From Flectonema sp. DT1601 (Eukaryota; Euglenozoa; Diplonemea; Diplonemida; Diplonemidae): a stretch of DNA of 64,000 nt. Both the position numbers and the translations under genes were made by a program. Position 1 is the stretch's first letter. The number at the start of each line of letters is the position of its first letter. The notes under the pieces are model-generated. The model did no database searches and had not been told where the DNA came from. It was given only the letters and a program-made list of their open reading frames with translations. Below, piece by piece: positions 52,501-61,068 of this stretch. The DNA lies in contig OZ025830.1 in the NCBI GenBank assembly GCA_964019425.1, positions 496,001 through 560,000 of the forward strand. Direction: 5' to 3'.

Positions 52501-53444
52501 AAATTAACGAAAATATTGGTGCGAGAAAATGCGAAAACACGAATAGAAATCAAGATATCTGTAAAGAACTTATCAGAAAATTAGAAGAAAAATATGAAAA
52601 CAACATACTTGCGACAATATATACTGACGGCTCTGTAAGTGAAGGAGTTGGAGGTGCATCATTTGTAATAAATTTTGAAGAGAAATTCCTGGAAGGTAAA
52701 TTCCCGGCAGGAAAAATATGCTCTTCTTTTAGATCGGAGTTATTTGCAATATACCATGCTCTCAATACTTTACTGAAAGTAATAAAGAAAAAACCAAATA
52801 GGGAGTTGGAAGACAAGGCAATTCTAGTTCTCTCAGACTCACAGAGTGCCTTATCAGAACTAAAAAGAGGTCATTGCTACCAACGGACTGAGCTAGGTCT
52901 TAAATGCTGGATTATCCTGGGATTACTGTGTGAACAGGGTTTGAAAGTTAATATATCTCATATCTTCTCACATTGCGGTATCGAAGGGAATGAAAGGGCA
53001 GATGCTCTTGCTGCTGAAGCAGTACATATGGAACAAGACAAAGTCAAAGTTGATTACAAAACTGTAACGACGAAAATGAAATTCTTACATACAAAAGTTA
53101 AAATAGGAAAGAAAGAATCATTTCCTCCGAAATTCAATAGGGAAATGGAAATATTGATCTCTCAAATAAGGATGGGAAAGGCATGCTTTACCACAAAGCA
53201 AACTGATAATAGATATAGAAATGGATTGTGTCAATGCTGTGAAGTTGAAGACACAGTACAACACTTTGTATGTGAATGCCCTGCATTCTATAAGGAAAGA
53301 AAAACAAACTTCGAATCTCTTATACTATCGGAACAAGAGTTAGAAGGACACGTGAATGAATTCGATGGTATGAAAATACTGTTGAAATATATATGTGAAG
53401 TGGGAAAAGGGCTTATCCAAAGGGTGAGGCTCATAAGAGAATAA
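49509..53444 (+). CDS. LINE 1 ORF2 polyprotein: endonuclease, RT, RNase H
   Basis: Residue numbers count from the GTG at 49581. Endonuclease: motif start KIISVNTRS (about 29-37), QETFL with Glu61, GDFNTHNHMW with Asp174, SDHSPM with Asp245/His246. Reverse transcriptase: YRMIALTPAIAKLIEKL, FMDIKKAFDSVNH, NGVPQGTVLASILF, the catalytic YADD at 710-713 and RFLGV from 788. RNase H: YTDGSV (Asp1016), FRSELFAIYHAL (Glu), LVLSDSQSAL (Asp), and HCGIEGNERADALA. A Cys/His knuckle (LCQCCEVEDTVQHFVCECPAF) closes the protein. No ATG precedes endonuclease motif I; the first is codon 38. Catalytic residues all look intact, so it could encode an active enzyme that nicks DNA and reverse-transcribes its RNA in place. 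Confidence 0.9.
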   Translation, partial: HADHTHKNNNPSPPIDTNVEKSINVINDNLLVQRGNVHPNPEPNNERNYTDLKIISVNTRSMTTSIELLRLLVINYEPDVLLIQETFLTKNKKTPVIEDYNSYRKDRTLPTQVGKPIRGGGLLTYVHNKYKFKEIAITQSDCDSLEISAVEIQCDEPLIVYNIYRPPLQYKDTRCPNLSLDCIDLKNNMKNDVVIMGDFNTHNHMWEENSIDDINGEIVSEWISENNLVCWNEPSIPTRLESRTSPDITLTNTNMRIKSWSTLGTVNSDHSPMMIVIQNSCKNVDYQKVKKCGFNWAEADWTNFSDDLEFFSERIQNIKINEKKAKIFKNEILKAKSKHVPRIYVRRRKAKKWWNSELMKQLRQFEAKQKEITDDSDLNDENMALLKKLNEEICEKVKECREQQIEKRVKECVTDDGSPNKDGILKYMDDVRKLDGRCERVEIPFIHDPNMEKIIDDKEKADFFTDFFSTIVGKDINEKYRHNFNMNIKDDIVPFTFSEVMTQLGKLHSTKSSPDGMNAILLQNLKPKMQKTLVDILNNSWLNMVVPNDWKQTYWVPIAKPGKDPHNPASYRMIALTPAIAKLIEKLIKNRLVYHLEKHNNGVKNLSHNQAAYRKTRSCREQILYLIDILKENRIRGKTSAVVFMDIKKAFDSVNHHKLQERMRKMSIPEYYIRWVESFLHKRTAATIINSRVSKYIKLTNGVPQGTVLASILFVLYIDEITEIIENKANMSLYADDIAFVVSDENCAGRLSNRVQTVFTKAEEHLNNINLELARDKTKIMIVDSSTSRKKKCQYKIKFKDKTCLTETDSERFLGVQIDNDLSFSDHVSQICKSVNKKLRFLKMLADKRWGCTKNIIRLVYLIYIIPVFTYAIESLYSTIVRNRKLMRKLNTLHMKAAQIITGADYGTKFEKVLEESCVADLNSYYLVETARWAAKIERLRASPCTKRLMEKRKIKYKHMQTLCFAIKTYSDIGLTDLPVELYPPTYFPPWKDFDKIEINENIGARKCENTNRNQDICKELIRKLEEKYENNILATIYTDGSVSEGVGGASFVINFEEKFLEGKFPAGKICSSFRSELFAIYHALNTLLKVIKKKPNRELEDKAILVLSDSQSALSELKRGHCYQRTELGLKCWIILGLLCEQGLKVNISHIFSHCGIEGNERADALAAEAVHMEQDKVKVDYKTVTTKMKFLHTKVKIGKKESFPPKFNREMEILISQIRMGKACFTTKQTDNRYRNGLCQCCEVEDTVQHFVCECPAFYKERKTNFESLILSEQELEGHVNEFDGMKILLKYICEVGKGLIQRVRLIRE

Positions 53445-54205
53445 AGAAACGATGCTTTTGCCCCACTCTTTTGTGAAGGTAGATGCCTTGTGGTGCCGAA
53501 GGAAAGCAGACAGGGGAACAGATGATGAAGAGGATTCTGATGTATGAAGAAGGTGATTCTGATGTCATTTAAAAGATGAAGATTATGTAGTTACGAAAAT
53601 GATGAGGATACTGCAGTAAGTTAAATGAACAGAAGAGATCATCCTACTCCTTGAGAACAAGAAGGGTTCATTGAGAAGCCTGTCATTTTGCTGTTTAATT
53701 ATGCTGATAATAACAATTATGCTGATAACATTTATTACGTAACTCTTGCTTAACATTAGACAAATCTAACTAAGTCTTTTGTTCATCTTGCTCTTCTTAA
53801 TTTCCATTATGCGAAAAACTTCTTAAGCAAGCGGGAAAGCTGATTGCTGGAAGGAGGGCTGACAGTTTTAAGATGTGGAGAACACTTATTTAGATGAAGA
53901 CGTAAATTAGATGTACTCACATGAGGATTATAAACATGTCAACAACTCAAAGAATAAGGGTTCATCGAGTAACCCGTCAAACCATGCTGTTGTAACTATT
54001 ATGCTGATTAATTTTATTTTTACGTAACTCTTGCTGCACATTAGACTAAACTAGCTCAGTCTTCTGTTTCTCTATTGTATTCCTTTCTATTAATGAACGA
54101 ACCTTTTGGGGTCAACTTACCCCGCTCATAAACAGGATATCAAGTGAACAGAGAATTAACCTTCTCTGTATCACAACATATCCAGTATCAAAAAAAAAAA
54201 AAAAA
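53445..54205 (+). other. LINE 1 3' region with an internal duplication
   Basis: Non-coding. Two diverged copies of a ~110 bp block (about 53680-53790 and 53980-54080) share AATTATGCTGAT, TTACGTAACTCTTGCT, ACATTAGAC and a (C)TCAGTCTT/AAGTCTTTTGTT word. A GGGGTCAACTTACCCC hairpin lies near 54108 and the A-run follows 90 bases later; the element's reverse transcriptase may recognise such 3' structure. Confidence 0.6.
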
Positions 54206-54217
54206 TATCCGCAAGTA

Positions 54218-54257
<40 letters not shown>

Positions 54258-55542
54258 CGAGAAGATAAAATGGAAACTACTCTCTTTGTCCTTTTTCATT
54301 ATACTGTTAATTAGTACAATCTTTCTACTGACTCTGATCGTTGTCTCGACATACAGTGACAGGGAAAACCCGCGAGCTGGGGACGACAGTCTTCTTTAGC
54401 ATTTAAGCATTTTTCGACTTGAAAAGACATGACCCTTCAATTTAATGAGTTCTCATGTTTCTGGGTTTGGGATGGGGAATGTGCACTTCTTCTCTTGATC
54501 CTTTGTTCTCATGGATCCCTTGTCTCTGTGCACAAAAAATAATTCGTCGTCTACCCAGCTTTACATTTGTCGCTGTACCAGTAAATAAAATGGGGCGAAA
54601 GAAGGGGGTGTGAGTCGTCCGTCCTTTGATCTCTGGGGCGTACGGACGTCAAGTTTTTTCGCTTGAAAGTTTTTCATCCTTTTCTTGGGTTGGGGGGCGG
54701 CCTTTGATTTTTATAATATGTGTGTGGCCTTTGGCTCCACTGGTCGGTGTTTCCTGGGGGGGGTGAAAAGCATGTTTTGGTCCGAGTTTTCCTCGTTGAC
54801 CGGGGTTTTTTTTTTTTTTTTTTGGGGGGGTCTGGTTGCAGGTTGTGTCTCCTGCTTCGCGGGGGCTTTGGTCACGTTTCTAACCTCGCTCCCGCTCTTG
54901 TTCTCCCTCGTCCTCTACCATGTGTTTTGGGTTGGCTCTGGGGTCTTGGCTCTGTCTTTTCCTCGACTCTTGAGACCTCCTTCGTGGAGTCCCTAGCGCC
55001 TTCCCCCTTTCGACGAGAAGTCCAGGACCCTTCGCGTTGGATCCCCTTCTCTCTCCCTCATCTCTCCTTGGGTGCTTTTCTCACTCTGTGACGACGACCT
55101 TGTGACCAACTCTACTCCTGCCACACCTTGTCCGTCTCGCTCCGCCGGCTCCGGGCGTACGCCCGCGTCCGTGAACGAGGTCAGGGAGCCCGGGGGCCCG
55201 TGTGCGTACCCCATTGTGTCGGGTGTGTCTCCCTTACCTACCCGACGCAGTGTGGGTTTCCTGTTGTAACTCCGCGGCGCCTGTTCCCTCGTGGTGCCCT
55301 CCACTGGCTCCGGTTCCTTCTGCTTGCGTCTCTTCCTCTTCGCTTTCCTGCTCGGGTCTGGGGAGAGAACCTCTATCCTCTCCCTCTCTTCTCCCTTCCT
55401 GTACCTCCTCCTCGCCTGCCGTTCACCTGAGCTCGGGGTGGACTCTCCCATTTCCGCCTGCAACACCTGCATCACTTTTTTTTTCTAATTTTATGTACCT
55501 CTCTCTTTTTTTTTGTGTACTTTTTCCCTAAAAAAAAATAAA
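54206..55542 (+). promoter_or_regulatory. T-run, then probable 5' UTR/promoter of LINE 2
   Basis: A 40-base T-run (54217-54257) follows LINE 1. From about 54590 to 55490 base composition switches to GC- and pyrimidine-rich (TCTCCCTC, CGCCGGCTCCGGGCG), unlike any flanking host DNA, and ends 50 bases before the ATG of LINE 2 ORF1. I infer the element's 5' untranslated internal promoter. The many short frames in it look spurious. Confidence 0.5.
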
Positions 55543-56334
55543 ATGGCTGGTAAGAAAGCAATGCGTCCGCAAGATAGAAGGGCAGCGGAAAGGAGAGAAA
55601 GAGAAAGGAAAGAGGCGAAGATGATGAGGGAACAAGCCAGAAATGAGATCCGGGAAGAAGAAGAGGGGTCTCAGCAGGAGATAGAGTCCCAGCAACAGGA
55701 AGAAATGGAGATGGACTCTCCAGAAGTGCCAGAAGGAATCTCAGTAGAGGTGACCGCAGTAGGACCTCCAGCAGCATTTCAAGCAAGCCCTCAAAACAAG
55801 GAGGCAATTCAAACAAAGACAAGCCCTCAAAACAAAGAGGCAATTCAAATAAGCCCTCAAAACATAGAGGCACAAGGAAGTGTTTTAAAAACAAAACAAA
55901 GCCCTCCATCAAATGAGGCACCCCAATCAAGCCCTCAAATCAAAGAGGCACAAAGAAGATCGACGGTGATGATGAATGGACCACCACCAAAGTTTAACAA
56001 GGAGCATTTTAAATGCAAAATACTCCAGCCAACTGATGACCTCAACAGCAAGACCAACGGCATTATACTTGCATTATCTCAACAAGGAAGAAACCTGGAC
56101 GAAGACTACTTCGAAAAGGCTAGCAAAACGCAACAACTGACGATAGTGTTCACACGACCACCTCCAAAACGTGCCCTACAACGCGCAACTGACTGCAGTC
56201 AGATTCAGACGCCAGTCCAATTCGATGGACAATTAAAAATTAGAAGCTGGTGGTTGACAGTTGACAATGTCAGGCACGACCCACAGACCAACATTGACCA
56301 TCGCCAAAAAGGTCAACCCACCGGAGACACATGA
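55543..56334 (+). CDS. LINE 2 ORF1, N-terminal frame
   Basis: I choose the ATG at 55543 (AAAATGGCTGG). The product starts MAGKKAMRPQDRRAAERRER, a basic helical segment, then Glu/Gln-rich sequence and a short imperfect peptide repeat (SPQNKEAIQ and variants, about five copies at residues 85-145). It then enters a region resembling the RNA-binding part of ORF1 proteins (FNKEHFKCKILQPTDDLNSK). The frame ends at 56334, but protein-like sequence continues in the overlapping frame from about 56261. A single-base change or a frameshift between 56240 and 56290 would explain this. Confidence 0.7.
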   Translation: MAGKKAMRPQDRRAAERRERERKEAKMMREQARNEIREEEEGSQQEIESQQQEEMEMDSPEVPEGISVEVTAVGPPAAFQASPQNKEAIQTKTSPQNKEAIQISPQNIEAQGSVLKTKQSPPSNEAPQSSPQIKEAQRRSTVMMNGPPPKFNKEHFKCKILQPTDDLNSKTNGIILALSQQGRNLDEDYFEKASKTQQLTIVFTRPPPKRALQRATDCSQIQTPVQFDGQLKIRSWWLTVDNVRHDPQTNIDHRQKGQPTGDT

Positions 56335-57376
56335 ACTGATAGCCTGGATGACAAAGAAGGACATCTCCAAGGCGCAGGTGGAAAGCCCCTCAGCAGTAAC
56401 AGCCATGATAAAAGCGGTTGTTGCACAACACGGAAGGGTGGATCAAAGATCGTACAGATCAGTGGAGGGAGACTTTGCGGAGTTAACAATCCTGCCAACG
56501 GATGTAGACTCAGCAGTAAAGTTACTGAAGAACTCGGGAACAGACAAGGTCTACTTCCGAATCAAACAAACGCTGGGACAGTCAGCAACCAAGTACAGTA
56601 CCGTGTGGCTGGACCGCAAGACGACGAATGATGAGGCAGTTGGCATTCTGAAAGCCCAACAAGACCTCTGTTACGGACTCACCATCAGCCACGGCAAAAT
56701 AGGGTTGAGAGTGATTAAAACAAAGGACGTCGACAAAGTAAGGAAGGGAGCTGGGAAGTACGCCAGCACTGTATACGGCGAAGGGCTACACCGTCTCAGC
56801 GGAGCGCCTTACAGCTGGGGCAACAGGCTCCAGAATATTCTATCGCAGTTGGGACTGAGGTCTAAATTTGTAAGGATGGATCGGGGTGACTTCATCATCG
56901 CGTTGGACAAGAAGCCGGAAACGAAACTTGTCCAATGTGGTGAGGTAGTCATCCTAATTGAAAAATTAGAAAGTGTGGAAGTGGAAGGGAAGAAACCCGT
57001 CGTTGTGAAATACCGCGAGGCCAAGACTTCGTATGCAGCCGCAGTCAAAAAGACGTTACCGACTCCGAAAAATCCAACAACTGAAGTACAAAACTCTGAG
57101 AGCAGTGTTAAGGAACTCAGAGAAAAGACTGACAACATGATGGCACAACTTAAGAATGATGTTACAGATCTGCAGAAAAGATTAGAGGAGGGACTCTACA
57201 ATCTAACGAAGGTGGTCGCAACCCTGACGGAGGCCGCTAATAAAAACGAAAAGAACTATAACAACATGGCCATAGCCATCACAAGTCTGGTAGAATCGGT
57301 GAAGCGGATGGAAGCCACTATTGGTCTCGGTCGAACAACAAGTACGAATAGAAACAACAACACTGGCCAATCATGA
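56261..57376 (+). CDS. LINE 2 ORF1, C-terminal frame
   Basis: Continues ORF1 in the +1 frame: TIAKKVNPPETHELIAWMTK, then an RRM-like stretch (GDFAELTILPTDVDSAVKLL, KVYFRIKQTLGQSATKYSTV), a second basic region (GKIGLRVIKTKDVDKVRKGA) and a C-terminal coiled coil (VKELREKTDNMMAQLKNDVT). It stops TGA at 57374-57376, overlapping the ORF2 start. Without the upstream frame it lacks the N-terminal third. Whether the frame switch is damage or programmed is undecided. Confidence 0.75.
   Translation: MTMSGTTHRPTLTIAKKVNPPETHELIAWMTKKDISKAQVESPSAVTAMIKAVVAQHGRVDQRSYRSVEGDFAELTILPTDVDSAVKLLKNSGTDKVYFRIKQTLGQSATKYSTVWLDRKTTNDEAVGILKAQQDLCYGLTISHGKIGLRVIKTKDVDKVRKGAGKYASTVYGEGLHRLSGAPYSWGNRLQNILSQLGLRSKFVRMDRGDFIIALDKKPETKLVQCGEVVILIEKLESVEVEGKKPVVVKYREAKTSYAAAVKKTLPTPKNPTTEVQNSESSVKELREKTDNMMAQLKNDVTDLQKRLEEGLYNLTKVVATLTEAANKNEKNYNNMAIAITSLVESVKRMEATIGLGRTTSTNRNNNTGQS
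57373..57376 (+). other. ATGA overlap: ORF1 stop / ORF2 start
   Basis: The ORF2 ATG (57373-57375) and the ORF1 TGA (57374-57376) share two bases in CAATCATGATTGTG. Such ATGA overlaps allow termination-reinitiation, as shown for the SART1 and some other bicistronic LINEs. Confidence 0.85.
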
Positions 57377-60300
57377 TTGTGATTTGGTCAAATAACATTC
57401 GCTCAGTTCTGAAACCAGAAAACTACTTCAAACTGAATTGGGCTCTCAAAGAAGAAAAACCTGAAATAATACTACTACAAGAAACATGGTTAACCGATGA
57501 CAAGCCCTTCTCTGTTGACGGGTACAAAACTTACAGAAGAGACAGCACCACCAAGATGGGACATCGTGGGCTCATTACATTGGTAAGGAATGATCTTAAA
57601 AATGCGATTACTAAACTCAACGACATCTCATTTGACCAAACTGAGATACTATCAGTAGAATTACAGTCTAATCCACCTCTTATAATACATAATGTTTACC
57701 ACCCGCCTGAAATCAAGGCAACAACCTGGAAGATTAAATCAGAACTCGGCACATTAATTGCAGGTGATATAAATGGACACCATCCGACATGGTCTAATGG
57801 AAATAAGAACACTACTGGTATAAGCTTCTATAATTGGTCACTGGAAGCTGCAATGAAAGTTATTAACAACCCTCAACAACACACGAGACCGCTAAGCCTG
57901 ACATCCCCAGACATTGTAGCCTTGGACAACACGATGGAAGCAGAAGTTAAAATTATGAGAGGGTGGGGTAGCGACCATCAGCCACTCAAAATAATCATCG
58001 AAGAAATAAAGACTCAAGAGCAACATCAGAAAACTTACAATTGGAAATGGAAATGGCACTGTGCCGACTGGGAATACTACAGAAGAATATTGCAAGCTGC
58101 AGCACCCAAGCTGGAACATATAAAAACAGTCCAAAAACTGGGAGCAAGAATAAACAATGAAATATTAAAGGCAGCGGGAAGGGCCATACCAGGATATAAC
58201 AAAGAAGTAGGTGGTGCCTTCACAGTGAGGGACCCTGAACTTGAGGAGTTAATGACTGAGACGGATCCGGATAAAACAACTACGGATGCTATAGCAGAAG
58301 GAATCCGAAAGGTAAAACAGAACATTATCGAATGTGATATGTCGGGAAAAGATTATCGGTGGGCCTTTCGGAAAGTCAAACAGCTAGAAGGTAGAACGAT
58401 CGATCATGCGATCAGTAACATAACACACAAAGGGAGGGAATTAACTGATTCACAGGAAATAGCAAATGCTTTTACTGAAACGTACGCAAACCAATTCCCG
58501 AAAGATGGGGAAATGGAGACAATTTCGGAACAACCGGATGAAAATGATGAGGAATTTGGGATGTCGGAACTGGTGAGACAGCTCACAAAAACGAAGGAAA
58601 AGAAAGCACCGGGACCCGACAAGATCTGGAATTCTATGATCAAACAACTGCCGGAAGCCTTTCTCAAACAACTGTTGCGACTGTTTAACCTGTCATGGCA
58701 ACGATCAGCTGTACCAAGGTGCTGGAAAAGCGGTATGGTCATACCAATATTAAAACCAGATAAGGACAAAAAGCAAGTTCTTTCTTATAGACCGATAACA
58801 CTCACCTCTTCTATTGCGAAGCTCTTTGAGAGGATGATCGTTGAACGCATGCATCATTTATTAAATAAGACGATGAACCCAAGACAGGCGGCCTACAAAC
58901 GCGGACGAGATGCTACAGAAAACCTATGCATCGTAACTGACCGGCTTCTCAGTGCTAGGGACAGGGGAAAGGAAGCAATACTAATCACCTTTGATCTACA
59001 AAAGGCATTTGACGCGGTACAGCCAAAAACTCTTATGGACAAGATGATGACCGCAGGGTTACCAACAAGGTATCTGAGGTGGGTACAAAACTATCTGACC
59101 GGAAGAAAAATCACAACGAGGGTGAACGGAACAAAAGGTAATTTCCAAAACATACAAGTGGGTGTACCACAAGGAAGCGTGCTGGGCCCCCAGCTCTTTT
59201 CGATATTTATAAACGATTTAATAGAGAAACTGGAGAAGTTTGAGCCAACCGTCTTTGCTGACGATGTTGGGATAGTTATCGCATCCGATACCATCAACCG
59301 TCTGGAGGATCGAGTCAATGAAACGGTACGAATCTTTGAGGAATGGGCATTAGACTCCCAAATAAAAATTAATAAGAACCCTGGCAAAACTGAATACATT
59401 CATGTGAAGCCGAACAGAACGCAGGACAAGTCCCCAGTTGTGGTGTACTCTGAAGAGCATACTTTTAAATATGTTGTGGCCACAGCAGAACAGATAAGAA
59501 ACCTTGTGAAAGACGATGGCACAACAACAGTAGAAAAGAAGGAAGACTATGCTGTCACTCACTTGTACGTGGTGCCGCCACATAGAATAAAGACAAAGCT
59601 GCCGAACAAACCAACAGTAATAAAAACACTAAAGATGAATGCTCAGCGCTTCCCCCAACTAAAGAAAGTTCACAATCGGGGGGAAATAGATAAGATGTTG
59701 GAAACAGTGGGGCCAGGACTTCACGGATTCGCACTTGCAACTGGACGGAAAGTACATAAGACGAAAGTTGTAAGATACCTGGGAGTACACTATGACGAGA
59801 ACCTGACATTCGAGTCACAGATGGGGAAAATGATGATAGCTGCATCCAGAGGTCTTGGCTTACTGACTAGACTTACCCGGATAGGCTGTAGGAAGAGAAC
59901 GCTGATTAGCATCCTAGTGACGGTGGTCCTAGCAAGGATCCTTTATGGTGTTGAGAGCTTTGCTTGGGTACTAACAAGCAACTTTCTCCAGCAACTGGAA
60001 TTAATTATAAACAGAACAGTGAGGCTGGTCACTGGATGCCTGCGGAGCACAGAATTAACAAGACTGTACGAAGAGGCAGACACTCCACGACTAAAGGAAC
60101 ACATCCAATACAAGATGTGCAGAACATATGAACGATTCAAGCTCAGTCCACACCTACCAGCACATGAACTGACAAAAACAAAAAGAATGGAAGAGAACCC
60201 ACCAAAAACGATATGGGGATGGACTGTCTGGAATTACTATGTATCTGGGATCCCTGTTCTTGACATAAACAGAAGTATCATAAGCCAAGAAGTAAATCCG

Positions 60301-60984
60301 GAGCACTACACGCTACCACCGTGGAAAGAAACTAATGCGATGAAGTTCACTTACCCAGGTGACAAAGACGAGGCGAAACGGAGTGAAGCAGACTTACCTG
60401 CTCAAGACACGAGAGTTTACACGGATGGGTCGATAAGACACAAGTCTAAGACCTACATGACGAATGCAGCTGCTGCTGTGGTTATAGTAGACAAAGGCAA
60501 GACGTGTCTACTTGGATACAAAATACCGGTGGCGGGTTCCTCCTACAGGACTGAACAGATCGCTGTAAAATTGGCGATGGAGAATCTTGTTCAAGCAGCG
60601 AAGGAGGAACAAGAATGTCCAACAGCAACGACGCACCTGTTGACTGATTCGATGTCAGTTATGCAGGCATTGGAACAAGGACCATACAAACAAAGGTCCC
60701 CAATGAATAAAGACATCTGGAAGTTAGCTATGAAGCTAGAGAGGAAGGGTGTACAAATTAACGTACAGTATGTGCCAGCGCACAGAAATGTACGATACAA
60801 TGAAGTAGCAGACCAGCTTGCGAAGTATGCAGCAGGCCTGAAGGATGATCCACCTTATAAGGATGTAATTATTAAACAACTACCCGCTCAACTTGATATG
60901 GGAACGATGATGACCTTCCACAAGCGGAGAAAACGGGAGAACTGGTTAGGTACATTGATGAGCTCACCAGACCGGAAGAAGTGA
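57373..60984 (+). CDS. LINE 2 ORF2 polyprotein: endonuclease, RT with large insert, RNase H
   Basis: Endonuclease starts at once (WSNNIRSVL); QETWL holds Glu37, GDINGHHPTW Asp132, SDHQPL Asp201. Reverse transcriptase: YRPITLTSSIAKLFERM, ITFDLQKAFDAVQP, VGVPQGSVLGPQLFSIF, FADD at 628-631, then RYLGV from 801. The gap from FADD to RYLGV is 169 residues against 74 in LINE 1, so about 95 residues are inserted between motifs D and E. RNase H: YTDGSI (Asp1018), SYRTEQIAVKLAM (Glu), LLTDSMSVMQAL (Asp) and VPAHRNVRYNEVADQLA. The frame stops at 60984, but matching C-terminal sequence continues in another frame. Confidence 0.9.
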   Translation: MIVIWSNNIRSVLKPENYFKLNWALKEEKPEIILLQETWLTDDKPFSVDGYKTYRRDSTTKMGHRGLITLVRNDLKNAITKLNDISFDQTEILSVELQSNPPLIIHNVYHPPEIKATTWKIKSELGTLIAGDINGHHPTWSNGNKNTTGISFYNWSLEAAMKVINNPQQHTRPLSLTSPDIVALDNTMEAEVKIMRGWGSDHQPLKIIIEEIKTQEQHQKTYNWKWKWHCADWEYYRRILQAAAPKLEHIKTVQKLGARINNEILKAAGRAIPGYNKEVGGAFTVRDPELEELMTETDPDKTTTDAIAEGIRKVKQNIIECDMSGKDYRWAFRKVKQLEGRTIDHAISNITHKGRELTDSQEIANAFTETYANQFPKDGEMETISEQPDENDEEFGMSELVRQLTKTKEKKAPGPDKIWNSMIKQLPEAFLKQLLRLFNLSWQRSAVPRCWKSGMVIPILKPDKDKKQVLSYRPITLTSSIAKLFERMIVERMHHLLNKTMNPRQAAYKRGRDATENLCIVTDRLLSARDRGKEAILITFDLQKAFDAVQPKTLMDKMMTAGLPTRYLRWVQNYLTGRKITTRVNGTKGNFQNIQVGVPQGSVLGPQLFSIFINDLIEKLEKFEPTVFADDVGIVIASDTINRLEDRVNETVRIFEEWALDSQIKINKNPGKTEYIHVKPNRTQDKSPVVVYSEEHTFKYVVATAEQIRNLVKDDGTTTVEKKEDYAVTHLYVVPPHRIKTKLPNKPTVIKTLKMNAQRFPQLKKVHNRGEIDKMLETVGPGLHGFALATGRKVHKTKVVRYLGVHYDENLTFESQMGKMMIAASRGLGLLTRLTRIGCRKRTLISILVTVVLARILYGVESFAWVLTSNFLQQLELIINRTVRLVTGCLRSTELTRLYEEADTPRLKEHIQYKMCRTYERFKLSPHLPAHELTKTKRMEENPPKTIWGWTVWNYYVSGIPVLDINRSIISQEVNPEHYTLPPWKETNAMKFTYPGDKDEAKRSEADLPAQDTRVYTDGSIRHKSKTYMTNAAAAVVIVDKGKTCLLGYKIPVAGSSYRTEQIAVKLAMENLVQAAKEEQECPTATTHLLTDSMSVMQALEQGPYKQRSPMNKDIWKLAMKLERKGVQINVQYVPAHRNVRYNEVADQLAKYAAGLKDDPPYKDVIIKQLPAQLDMGTMMTFHKRRKRENWLGTLMSSPDRKK

Positions 60985-61068
60985 TCATGTCACGCTTTAG
61001 AGTGGGACACTGCAGATCCTTGAAACTCAAGGGACAAAATGAGAAATGCATCTTCTGTAAAGATGCAA
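60951..61068 (+). pseudogene. LINE 2 ORF2 C-terminal tail, displaced frame
   Basis: From 60951 a different frame reads YIDELTRPEEVIMSRFRVGH, then CRSLKLKGQNEKCIFCKDA. That is the usual end of this LINE group, leading into a Cys-rich knuckle. ORF2 has therefore suffered a one-base shift just before 60951. The tail is cut by the hAT element before the knuckle is complete. Confidence 0.7.

Larger units (their letters stand above)
48446..54205 (+). mobile_element. LINE 1 (ingi/I-like non-LTR retrotransposon)
   Basis: ORF1, ORF2 (endonuclease, reverse transcriptase, RNase H, zinc knuckle), a ~750 bp 3' region and a short A-run (54190-54205). The order EN-RT-RNase H-CCHC is that of the I/ingi group. 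The 5' end is cut at an A-run, so it is probably 5' truncated. ORF2 is uninterrupted over 1287 codons, so the copy is young. Confidence 0.85.
54590..61068 (+). mobile_element. LINE 2 (I/ingi-like non-LTR retrotransposon)
   Basis: Probable 5' UTR, ORF1 (with one frame change), and ORF2 with endonuclease, reverse transcriptase and RNase H. The copy is interrupted at 61068/61069 by the hAT transposon, so its 3' end lies beyond the window. Same orientation and overall type as LINE 1, but the proteins are only distantly alike and the active site reads FADD rather than YADD. Start of the element is approximate. Confidence 0.85.

Noticed and set aside
54685-55531. Overlapping 100-160 codon frames on both strands
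   Set aside because: GC/pyrimidine-rich 5' UTR of LINE 2 produces long chance frames; none looks like a protein.
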